DNA from: Akkermansiaceae bacterium
GTDB taxonomy: Bacteria; Verrucomicrobiota; Verrucomicrobiia; Verrucomicrobiales; Akkermansiaceae
Length of the DNA: 7,941 bases
Reading direction: 5' to 3'
NCBI GenBank assembly: GCA_903909905.1
Contig: CAIVXP010000391.1
Span: 1-7,941, forward strand
The translations under genes and the position numbers were made by a program. This document shows, in pieces, positions 1 through 5,748 of this stretch. Position 1 is the first letter of the stretch. Every line of letters begins with the position of its first letter. The notes below the pieces were generated by a model. That model had not been told where the DNA came from. It ran no database searches and saw only the letters and a list, made by a program, of their open reading frames with translations.

Positions 1-275
1 ACCATCCGCAGGGCGCGCTCGACCTCGCCGCCGAAGTCAGCGTGGCCGGGGGTATCGACGATGTTGATGATTTTGTCCTGCCAGTGGACGGACGTGTTCT
101 TGGCCTTGATGGTGATGCCCTTCTCGCGCTCGAGGTCCATCGAGTCCATGGCGCGCTCGGTGACGGCTTGGTTTTCACGGTAAGTGCCGCCGGCCTGAAG
201 GAGTTGGTCGACGAGGGTGGTCTTGCCGTGGTCAACGTGGGCAATGATGGCGAGGTTGCGGATATTAAGGGACAT
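1..275 (-). CDS. typA: Translational GTPase TypA/BipA, N-terminal part
   Basis: The reverse strand from the ATG at 275 reads [20 protein letters not shown] and runs open off the left edge after 91 codons, so only the start of the G domain is present. Visible GTPase motifs are the P-loop AHVDHGKT (residues 12-19), switch I around EKGITI with its conserved Thr, and G3 DTPGH near residue 75. The stretch [19 protein letters not shown] is typical of TypA/BipA rather than LepA or EF-G. Family knowledge: TypA is a ribosome-associated GTPase of about 600 residues involved in stress and cold adaptation and in large-subunit assembly. The start is fixed by the family's short N-terminus before the P-loop. 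No Shine-Dalgarno sequence is evident in the 20 bases upstream. The gene is divergent from the unknown gene at 485. TypA is favoured over other translational GTPases but the diagnostic C-terminal domain is outside the window. Confidence 0.93.
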   Translation of the reverse strand, partial: MSLNIRNLAIIAHVDHGKTTLVDQLLQAGGTYRENQAVTERAMDSMDLEREKGITIKAKNTSVHWQDKIINIVDTPGHADFGGEVERALRM

Positions 276-308
276 GGAATGAAGGGTGGTCTTGCGGCAG
301 GACGCGGG

Positions 309-337
309 GCTATGCCTCGTTTTCGCACCCGTGGCAA
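309..337 (-). promoter_or_regulatory. Possible sigma-70-type promoter of typA
   Basis: Reading the minus strand, TTGCCA (332-337, 5 of 6 to TTGACA) is followed after exactly 17 bp by CATAGC (309-314, only 3 of 6 to TATAAT but keeping the key A at position 2). Transcription would start near 302, giving a leader of about 27 nt before the typA ATG at 275. The element lies in the 209-bp divergent gap (276-484). That gap also holds two GCAAAT copies 20 bp apart (361-366, 381-386) flanking a small GGCA/TGCC hairpin (368-380). The -10 match is weak, so this is a candidate only. Confidence 0.3.
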
Positions 338-484
338 GGCGGGATTGAGGTCAATCTGCAGCAAATTGGCAGAAAATGCCGCAAATGCGACCTCCTGGGC
401 AACAAGCGCTTGCGTGTGGGCGTGAGGCATGGAAATCGTGTTGCGGATGTGATTTAACGCACCCTTTGGAGAAATTGACGACCG

Positions 485-1303
485 ATGCGAGCGATCTTGA
501 TGGTATTTGGAATGTTGATGTTGGCGGTGGCCTTACGCGCCTCGCGCCGACGCATGATGCGCAAGCTTGGTGCCATGGTTTATCTTTCGGCGAGTTTTCT
601 GGCCGTCTATTCCCTCACCGATAGCTGGCTCGGTGGTTTGGCCGGCGCCGCAATGTGGGCGTTTCTGCCGTGGGTCGAATTGCTGACGCGGATCCGCCGC
701 CTGCGACTGCCGGTGGAAAACCGCTTGAATCGGCGGCCGATTCCAAATCCGGCCTATTTTCCCAACGCGTCCGAAGCAGCAATGGCCATGGAGGAAGCGG
801 GCTTTGAACATGTGTCCGACTGCGGGTGGGACTGGGCCGGCATGCGGCAGTTTTTCAGTTTGTTCTGGCACCCGGAGGAGCGTGCGGTCTCGGCCGTATG
901 CCTGTGCGAGCAAAGCGATGTGGTTTTTGCCTTCGTCTCGATCACCTCGCACGACGGCGAAGGCCGCCTCTGGCGCACGACCAATTTCCCCTTCGCGCCC
1001 ACCCTGCGCTGCCCGCCGGAAGTCCGTTGGAACCATGTGCCATGCGGCAAAAACTGCTTCCACGAAATACTACGCGACCATCGTGCCTACCTCGAAATGA
1101 AAAAGATACCGCTGCAGGAACTGCGGATCCCTGACCCCGAACGCATCGAAGAATCCGTCGAGGAAGAAATGCGCCGACAAATCCAACACAACCTCTCCTG
1201 CGGCATCATCAAACACGCTGACGACGGCCACTTCCGCTACTCAAAACGCGGGCTCATTTTCCTTTGGGGGCAGTACCTCAAAGACATGGTGCGTTTCTGT
1301 TAG
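485..1303 (+). CDS. Uncharacterised protein with N-terminal membrane segments
   Basis: This 272-residue protein matches no family I recognise. The N-terminal quarter is hydrophobic with basic breaks: likely membrane segments at about residues 3-18, 29-44 and 48-68, followed by a basic linker (RIRRLRLPVENRLNRRP). The rest (about 90-272) looks like a soluble domain with aromatic clusters (CGWDWAGMRQFFSLFWHP, residues 113-130), several Cys residues (113, 139, 141, 176, 187, 191, 239, 272), an acidic helix (about 217-232) and a basic-aromatic C-terminus (RYSKRGLIFLWGQYLKD). The Cys are not in a clear metal-binding pattern. The opposite strand is also open over 533-1063, but the plus-strand reading has plausible membrane topology and fits the gap between neighbours. 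The start is the ATG at 485, with GGAG at 468-471 only loosely spaced (13 nt). It is divergent from typA and ends 16 bp from the 3' end of uppP. That it is a real gene is likely; its function is unknown. Confidence 0.75.
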   Translation: MRAILMVFGMLMLAVALRASRRRMMRKLGAMVYLSASFLAVYSLTDSWLGGLAGAAMWAFLPWVELLTRIRRLRLPVENRLNRRPIPNPAYFPNASEAAMAMEEAGFEHVSDCGWDWAGMRQFFSLFWHPEERAVSAVCLCEQSDVVFAFVSITSHDGEGRLWRTTNFPFAPTLRCPPEVRWNHVPCGKNCFHEILRDHRAYLEMKKIPLQELRIPDPERIEESVEEEMRRQIQHNLSCGIIKHADDGHFRYSKRGLIFLWGQYLKDMVRFC

Positions 1304-1319
1304 AAATGCAAAAATTTCA

Positions 1320-2204
1320 TCAGGCCTTGATCCATCCGAGGGCAACGATGCCCATCATCGCAAGGCCGACCGCAATGCGATACCACGCAAAGAGCGAAAG
1401 CCCGTGGCTTTGCAAATAGTTTACCAACCACTTCACCGCAATCGCAGCCGAGATGGTGGCAGCGGCAACCCCGACGATGATCGGCATCGCACCATAGGTC
1501 TGCCACATCAGCTTCGCACCGCCGAACCAGACATCATAAACAGGATCGGCGCCCTCCACCGGCCACACCGCCTTCTTTGCCGTCGCCGCGGTCAGCGTGA
1601 GCACCCCGAGCAAAAATGAAAACTCCACCGCGGCAGTGACCGATAATCCAACGAGCAAGCCGCCGACAATCGTCATCAGGCTGCGACTCGTGCCCGGCCA
1701 CATCGCGACGCATTGCAGGAGGCCGATGATCAATGCCAGCTTCCATGTCAGCTCGCGCAGGTCGCGTCCGCCTGACTGGGCCGGATTTTTTTTGCGCCAC
1801 CACACCGCGGCAAGAATCAGCACGCCGCCGACGATCCATGCGAAAATGACCGGCCACATGCCGAAAAGTTTCGATTCGATCCAATCGTCAAAGATGAGAC
1901 CGAATACCGCCGCAGGAATAAATCCGGCGATCAATGCAAGCCCCAGCCGCAAACCCTCGCCGTCGCACCCCATCATGCCGCGGATCACACGCAGCACCCG
2001 CTCGCGGTAAAGCCCGAGCACGGCAAGGATCGCGCCGCCTTGGATGCAGATGGCAAAAGCGTCGGCTGCGATCTTATCCTGCGCCGATGTCGAGCCGATG
2101 CCCATGAGTTGCTGCGCGACAAGCAAGTGACCGGTCGAGCTGATGGGAAGGTATTCGGTGATGCCTTCGATGATTCCGAGGATGAGGGCTTGCCAAGCTT
2201 GCAT
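1320..2204 (-). CDS. uppP: Undecaprenyl-diphosphatase UppP (BacA family)
   Basis: UppP is an integral inner-membrane phosphatase that dephosphorylates undecaprenyl diphosphate to the monophosphate lipid carrier for peptidoglycan and other envelope polymers. High dosage gives bacitracin resistance in other bacteria. The 294-residue product (family about 265-290) is almost wholly hydrophobic. It carries the two signature regions: EGITEYLPISSTGHL (residues 13-27, with the Glu pair E13/E17, the SS and H26) and PGTSRSLMT (170-178, with R174). The reading frame extends to a TTG at 2246, but the ATG at 2204 is preferred because the family begins with a short segment such as MQAWQALILGIIEG directly before the first motif. 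The Shine-Dalgarno region is weak. The gene converges with the unknown gene ending at 1303 and diverges from the DUF2062 gene. The insert around 215-237 is somewhat longer than usual. Assignment is firm. Confidence 0.96.
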   Translation of the reverse strand: MQAWQALILGIIEGITEYLPISSTGHLLVAQQLMGIGSTSAQDKIAADAFAICIQGGAILAVLGLYRERVLRVIRGMMGCDGEGLRLGLALIAGFIPAAVFGLIFDDWIESKLFGMWPVIFAWIVGGVLILAAVWWRKKNPAQSGGRDLRELTWKLALIIGLLQCVAMWPGTSRSLMTIVGGLLVGLSVTAAVEFSFLLGVLTLTAATAKKAVWPVEGADPVYDVWFGGAKLMWQTYGAMPIIVGVAAATISAAIAVKWLVNYLQSHGLSLFAWYRIAVGLAMMGIVALGWIKA

Positions 2205-2228
2205 GATTTCTAGCTCACTCTGGCGCGG

Positions 2229-2271
2229 CGGCGGACAATTCTGCAAGGGTTTTGCGATTGAATGTCCGCCG
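2229..2271. repeat. Perfect 9-bp inverted repeat in the uppP/DUF2062 divergent gap
   Basis: CGGCGGACA (2229-2237) and TGTCCGCCG (2263-2271) are exact reverse complements separated by 25 bp. Allowing one bulged A (2238), pairing extends by TTC (2239-2241) with GAA (2260-2262). A second small stem, GCAA/TTGC, sits inside the loop. The element occupies about half of the 94-bp gap between the two divergent start codons. It could be an operator shared by both promoters, or a hairpin in the uppP leader. The sequence alone does not decide. Confidence 0.6.
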
Positions 2272-2298
2272 TCCCCAGTCGAACTTGCACGAGCGCCG

Positions 2299-2856
2299 AT
2301 GAAAAAGAGCTATTTGAAACTGGTGCGAAGCTCGCTGCGGGCCATCCGTCACCCGCATCTGCGCGACCGCGCGTGGTGGCGCGCTATATCGCGACCGATC
2401 ACCGACCGACGCTTGTGGATCCCTTGCCGCGACACCGTCGCCTCAGGCCTCGCGATCGGAATGTTTTTCTCGCTGATGCCCATACCCTTCCAATCTGTCG
2501 TCGCCATACTGCTGGCAATGCGCTTTCGCGCCAATGTTCCCTTCGCATTCGCCGCTTGTTGGGTCAGCAATCCCTTCACGACACCAGCACTTTTGTTCGG
2601 GCAATGTTTTCTCGGCAATTGGCTGCGCGATTCACTCGGCGTACCGATGCCGCATTTCCTCGCGCAGGTGCAATTTCATGTGCCCAAGGTTGGCATGTTC
2701 AACGCCGCCAGTTTCGTGCTCGGTATGATGGTATCCGGCGTGATTGCCGCACTGCTCTCCTACCCGCTCGTGCATGCGTTTTCAGCATTGTTGCCACAGC
2801 ACCTGCCCGTGCGCCGCTTGCGAAAAAACAAAGCGGGAAATGCAAACGCTGCTTAG
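2299..2856 (+). CDS. DUF2062 domain membrane protein
   Basis: This 185-residue small membrane protein belongs to the DUF2062 family, whose biochemical role is not established. The family core is clear at residues 46-110: ASGLAIGMFFSLMPIPFQS followed by a second hydrophobic segment with the hallmark WVSNPFTTPAL (88-98). A further hydrophobic helix lies at about 135-158, and the C-terminus is basic (RRLRKNK). The basic N-terminus (MKKSYLKLVRSS) suggests a cytosolic start. The frame is open back to an ATG at 2143, but that would overlap the 5' end of divergent uppP, and residues before M53 of the long form do not resemble the family. The ATG at 2299 is therefore chosen, with only a weak GAG upstream. 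Family members often sit near envelope or glycosyltransferase genes, which fits the uppP neighbour. It is convergent with rpoN across a 147-bp gap. Confidence 0.88.
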   Translation: MKKSYLKLVRSSLRAIRHPHLRDRAWWRAISRPITDRRLWIPCRDTVASGLAIGMFFSLMPIPFQSVVAILLAMRFRANVPFAFAACWVSNPFTTPALLFGQCFLGNWLRDSLGVPMPHFLAQVQFHVPKVGMFNAASFVLGMMVSGVIAALLSYPLVHAFSALLPQHLPVRRLRKNKAGNANAA

Positions 2857-2919
2857 GCGTGCGGAGTCGAGCAGGATTGAAGAAATCAGTGGTCATTTTA
2901 AAACATCCCTGTTTGGGTC

Positions 2920-2940
2920 GAGCTGACTGAATAGCAGCTC
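2920..2940. repeat. Small inverted repeat in the convergent DUF2062/rpoN gap
   Basis: GAGCTG (2920-2925) and CAGCTC (2935-2940) are exact reverse complements with a 9-nt loop. It lies 64 bp after the DUF2062 stop and 64 bp after the rpoN stop, midway between two convergent genes, where a bidirectional terminator would be expected. No T-run follows on either strand, so an intrinsic terminator is not demonstrated. Confidence 0.4.
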
Positions 2941-2950
2941 ACTTCCATGC

Positions 2951-2977
2951 TTCGTGCTCTTCGTGTATTTCGTGGTT
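2951..2977. repeat. Three-copy 9-bp-period TTCGTG repeat
   Basis: TTCGTG occurs at 2951-2956, 2960-2965 and 2969-2974, each followed by a different trinucleotide (CTC, TAT, GTT), giving an exact 9-bp period. On the other strand this reads as CACGAA units. It is in noncoding DNA between two convergent genes. I have an impression of similar CACGAA-type strings between genes in other environmental bacterial genomes, but cannot confirm it here. It could be one copy of a dispersed intergenic repeat. Confidence 0.55.
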
Positions 2978-3003
2978 CAAACTAATCCCGCGCGGCAAAT
3001 CGC

Positions 3004-4404
3004 TCAAAATGATTTCCTCAAATGCGAGGGCAGGATGTTGAGTTGCTCGCGGTACTTGGCGACGGTGCGGCGCGCGACCTTGATGCCTTGCTTGGCGAGT
3101 GCCTTCATGAGCGCCTCGTCGGAAAGCGGCTTGGCAGGATTTTCCGCCGCAACCAATTGCTGGATCGCCTCACGCACGCCGGTGTTGGAAACCTCCTCGC
3201 CATCGCGCGTTTGATACCCCGTCGCAAAGAACGAACGCATTTCCACCAAACCCTGCGGCGTTTGCAAGTACTTGCCGGCGACCGCGCGCGAAACGGTTGT
3301 CGCATGCATGCCCAATTCGTCGGCGATCTCGTTCATCGTGAGCGGACGCAAATGACGCGGGCCTTTGTTGAAGAAATCCACCTGATGAGCGATGAGCTTG
3401 TGAGCAATCGCAAGAATCGTTTCCTGACGCAGTGAAATCGATCGGATCAAACTGCGCCCGTCGCGGATCTGATCGCGCAGAAACTGACGCGCCTTGGCAT
3501 TGACCCCATCTTTCCCAAGCATGTCCTTGTAAAAATCGTTGATGCGCAGATCGGGCAAATTTTCACCGGTGAGCCGGGCCGAAAGACTTCCATCTTCGTC
3601 GCGCTCGATGATCACATCGGGCTGGATGTAAGGATTGCCCGATGGATTGAAGTCACCGCCGGGATTCGGCGTGAGCCGACCAATGCGCGAGGCCGCCTCG
3701 GTGATGCGTTCGATGCTGGTGCCAAAGGCCTTGGCAATCTGCGGATGACGCTTGCGCGCGAGGTCTTCGAGGTGATCGCGCACGACCTTGTACTCGATGG
3801 TTTCCGTGCCACCCTTTCGCTCCAACTGCAGCAAGAGCGACTCGGTGATGTTCGCCGCGCCAACGCCCGCCGGATCAAAAGTCTGCACCAATCGCAACGC
3901 CGCTTTCAGATAGGCAGGCTTGATCCCAAGCCTGATGCCCAAATCCTTGGCGGGCAGATCGAGAAATCCGCGCTCATCGAGATTGCCAAGAATCGCCTGA
4001 GCCGCCTCACGCACCGCCGGATCAACCATCGAGAGATCGAGCTGCTGCTGCAAATGTTGCTGCAAGGTCACCGGCGCGACGATCGATTCGTACAAATGCT
4101 GACGCCGCTCCTCATCCTCACCGGTCCACTGCGCCACCCGACCCTCAAGGATCCGGCTGTCACGCCAGTCGTCGTCGGTTTCATTCAAATAACCCAACGA
4201 ATCCACTTCCTCCGGGTCAGGCCCCTCGGCATCCAGCGAAATCGACTCGGTGGCATCCTCGAGCACCGGGTTGGTCTCAAGCGCCTGCGTGATGATCTGC
4301 GTCAGCTCCAGCGTGCTTGCCTGCAGAATCTCGAGGCTCTTGCGCATCTGCGGCGCGAGCGTCTGGCTCTGCGAGAGCGACTGATGAAGGGAGACTTCAG
4401 ACAT
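3004..4404 (-). CDS. rpoN: RNA polymerase sigma-54 factor RpoN
   Basis: This is a full-length 466-residue sigma-54, the alternative sigma factor that recognises -24/-12 promoters and needs an ATP-driven enhancer-binding activator to open them. Region I (1-50) is the Gln/Leu-rich activator-interacting segment beginning LHQSLSQSQTLAPQM. Region II (about 50-88) is acidic. The core-binding domain follows, with FDPAGVGA at 176-183. A helix-turn-helix (about 357-382, MNEIADELGMHATTVSRAVA) precedes the DNA-contact region, and the diagnostic RpoN box ARRTVAKYRE is intact at 444-453. One deviation: the usual GVGARDLxECL block reads GVGAANITESL. The start is the ATG at 4404, right before the conserved region I; no clear Shine-Dalgarno is seen. 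A strong sigma-54-type promoter lies 53-68 bp upstream. The 3' neighbour is the convergent DUF2062 gene. No enhancer-binding protein is encoded in the window. Identification is firm. Confidence 0.98.
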   Translation of the reverse strand: MSEVSLHQSLSQSQTLAPQMRKSLEILQASTLELTQIITQALETNPVLEDATESISLDAEGPDPEEVDSLGYLNETDDDWRDSRILEGRVAQWTGEDEERRQHLYESIVAPVTLQQHLQQQLDLSMVDPAVREAAQAILGNLDERGFLDLPAKDLGIRLGIKPAYLKAALRLVQTFDPAGVGAANITESLLLQLERKGGTETIEYKVVRDHLEDLARKRHPQIAKAFGTSIERITEAASRIGRLTPNPGGDFNPSGNPYIQPDVIIERDEDGSLSARLTGENLPDLRINDFYKDMLGKDGVNAKARQFLRDQIRDGRSLIRSISLRQETILAIAHKLIAHQVDFFNKGPRHLRPLTMNEIADELGMHATTVSRAVAGKYLQTPQGLVEMRSFFATGYQTRDGEEVSNTGVREAIQQLVAAENPAKPLSDEALMKALAKQGIKVARRTVAKYREQLNILPSHLRKSF

Positions 4405-4456
4405 GGCCGACGGCTTTTTGCCAACGCCATGATGTGCAGAATTAGGTCAAAAATGA

Positions 4457-4472
4457 AGCAAAATTCATGCCA
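4457..4472 (-). promoter_or_regulatory. Sigma-54 (-24/-12) promoter upstream of rpoN
   Basis: The minus strand reads TGGCATGAATTTTGCT, against the consensus TGGCACG-N4-TTGCW. Only the sixth base (T for C) differs among the defined positions, and the GG and GC dinucleotides have the required spacing. With C-12 at 4458, transcription would begin near 4446, leaving a 42-nt leader to the rpoN ATG at 4404. It lies in the correct orientation in a true intergenic gap. This implies sigma-54-dependent expression of rpoN itself. Any activator site would fall within the 3' part of the kinase gene. Confidence 0.7.
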
Positions 4473-4478
4473 AAAGTT

Positions 4479-4532
4479 AAAAAAGAGCCTGCAAGATTGC
4501 TGTGTTTTTGCCGTCAATCCACCCGCTGGCTC
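4479..4532 (-). terminator. Possible intrinsic terminator after the phoB-phoR operon
   Basis: On the minus strand GAGCC-A-GC (4532-4525) can pair with GC-A-GGCTC (4492-4485), with one A-A mismatch, directly followed by six T (4484-4479). The loop is long (about 32 nt) and the stem is only 5+2 bp, so strength is uncertain. The left arm starts inside the TGA at 4531-4533 that ends the ancestral kinase frame. This supports that TGA, not the internal TAA, as the original gene end. Confidence 0.4.
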
Positions 4533-4689
4533 AGGATTTTTTGGGCACGCTGATCAGGAAGCGCGTTTCCTGACCGGGGGTCGACGTGACCTGAATCGTG
4601 GCGCCGTGAGCCTCGATCGCGCGTTTAACGATCGAGAGCCCGAGGCCGGTGCCCTTGATCTCGCGCTGCGAGTGGTGTTTCTCGACGCG
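4531..4689 (-). pseudogene. Orphaned C-terminal end of the PhoR-type kinase (after in-frame TAA)
   Basis: Directly after the TAA at 4690-4692, the same frame continues for 52 sense codons to a TGA at 4531-4533. The encoded sequence starts RVEKHHSQRE and contains IKGTGLGLSIVKRAIEAHGA, the G2/ATP-lid region of the HATPase domain. It ends with VTSTPGQETRFLISVPKKS, the normal closing strands of the fold. No other stop or frameshift occurs. The segment has no plausible start codon and could not fold alone. It would be made only if the TAA is read through, or if TAA is an error for TAC or TAT. Confidence 0.85.
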
Positions 4690-5748
4690 TTAGAAGCGGC
4701 GGAAAATGTGGGGCAGGTCATCGCTCGGAATGCCGATGCCGTTGTCGCTCACCCACACGCGATAAGCATCGCTTGTTTCCTCGCAGCCGACTTCGACGCG
4801 CAGGCCCGGATGAGGGTTTTGTTTGAGCGCGTTTTCGATGAGGTTGAAGAAAACCTGGGTCCAGTAGAAGCGGTCACCGTGAATGAGCGGGCCTTTGACC
4901 GGCAACAGGTTTTGCACATCGGCGCCTTGGTTGCGGATCACTGATTCGAGGCGCTCGAGCACGTCGTTCACACAGGAACCAACGAAGAACGGCTCGACTT
5001 TAAGTGTCGATGCCTCACCGGATTCGAGGCGTGAAATGACGAGCATGTCCTCGACAATGCGCGAGATGCGATCGGCGTGTTTGCGCATGATGCCGAGATA
5101 ATGGCGGGCGATGTCGCGGTCGCTGACCATGTCGTCCTCGATCAGGTTTTCGAGGTAGCCGTTGATGATGGCGAGCGGCGTGCGGAGCTCGTGCGATGCG
5201 TTGGCGACGAAGTCTTTGCGGATCTGTTCGGTCTGATGCTCGGCGGTGAGGTCACGGATGATCACGCGGGTGGTCGAGCCGCCGCGCAGGGTGTTGGGCA
5301 GGCGGGCGGCATCGATGCGCCAGGCATTGATGCCACGGTTTTCAGAGTCGCCGAGCGGCGAGCTTTGTTGCGGGAGAACAAGCTCCGAGCGCACCGGTTC
5401 ACCCGTGCTGATGCAGGGCAGGATCGAGTCGATGAGCCGTGGATCGGGAAACGCCTCGCGGATGTGGCGGCCGTTGAGTTCGCGGTTGCCGAAGAGTTGG
5501 TGGGCGGCGGAATTTGCAAATCGGATCACGCCTTCGGAATTCACCAGAATGAAAGCATCGCCAAGCGCGTCGAGCAGCAGATTGCGCTCGTCGCGCGCCT
5601 GCTCGGTTTCACCTTGGCAGAGCCGGGTGAGTTCGAGGACTTGGGATTTCATTTTTTTGGCGAAGCGTGCGTGGCGAACTTTGGATGAGACAAGCGCCAC
5701 CAGCAAAATCAGGGCGGCGAGTGTGGCGGTGATGGCGAGCGCGGTCAT
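4690..5748 (-). CDS. phoR: PhoR-type sensor histidine kinase, truncated by an in-frame TAA
   Basis: This is the sensor kinase partner of the PhoB-type regulator, starting inside its stop codon (ATGA overlap, 5745-5748). The 352-residue reading has one N-terminal membrane helix (about 4-22), a short linker, a PAS domain (about 54-170), and a HisKA domain with ANASHELRTPLAIINGYLE whose H186 is the phospho-acceptor. The HATPase domain has an N-box (FFNLIENALKQN, N306), G1 (SDNGIGIP, 334-341) and F-box (FRRF, 349-352). It then stops at TAA (4690-4692) where PhoR-like kinases usually have Tyr, before the G2 lid. Residues 354-405 persist undamaged downstream, so the ancestral gene was 405 codons (4531-5748). 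There is no large periplasmic sensor domain. As read, it should lack normal ATP-lid function; it could be a recent pseudogene, a leaky-stop gene or a base error. The phosphate role rests on architecture, the phoB partner and the upstream Pho-box-like site. Confidence 0.85.
   Translation of the reverse strand: MTALAITATLAALILLVALVSSKVRHARFAKKMKSQVLELTRLCQGETEQARDERNLLLDALGDAFILVNSEGVIRFANSAAHQLFGNRELNGRHIREAFPDPRLIDSILPCISTGEPVRSELVLPQQSSPLGDSENRGINAWRIDAARLPNTLRGGSTTRVIIRDLTAEHQTEQIRKDFVANASHELRTPLAIINGYLENLIEDDMVSDRDIARHYLGIMRKHADRISRIVEDMLVISRLESGEASTLKVEPFFVGSCVNDVLERLESVIRNQGADVQNLLPVKGPLIHGDRFYWTQVFFNLIENALKQNPHPGLRVEVGCEETSDAYRVWVSDNGIGIPSDDLPHIFRRF

Noticed and set aside
42..425. A 127-codon plus-strand frame across the typA start
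   Set aside because: It is the complement of the TypA P-loop region and has no support of its own.
533..1063. A 176-codon minus-strand frame opposite the unknown gene
   Set aside because: It is shorter than the plus-strand frame, rich in Arg/Gly/Pro shadow composition and lacks recognisable topology. The plus-strand reading has believable membrane segments and fills the gap between neighbours.
1303..1318. AT-rich GAAAT/ATTTC hairpin between the unknown gene and uppP as a bidirectional terminator
   Set aside because: A 5-bp A/T-dominated stem in a 16-bp gap is too weak to call.
2143..2298. Longer start for the DUF2062 protein (52 extra residues)
   Set aside because: It would overlap the coding start of divergent uppP, and the extra residues are the antisense of UppP rather than family-like sequence.
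2262..2930. A 222-codon plus-strand frame overlapping the DUF2062 gene
   Set aside because: It is frame-shifted relative to the clear DUF2062 motifs, Arg/His-rich, and resembles no family.
3745..4944. A 399-codon open frame on the plus strand across the rpoN start and kinase end
   Set aside because: It is antisense to rpoN and phoR, both with unmistakable motifs. It crosses their intergenic gap, and its sequence is low-complexity in Arg/Leu, as expected of a shadow frame in GC-rich DNA.
5077..5688. A 203-codon plus-strand frame inside the kinase gene
   Set aside because: It is antisense to the PAS and HisKA domains and has the Ala/Val/Gly-rich composition typical of the complement of coding DNA.
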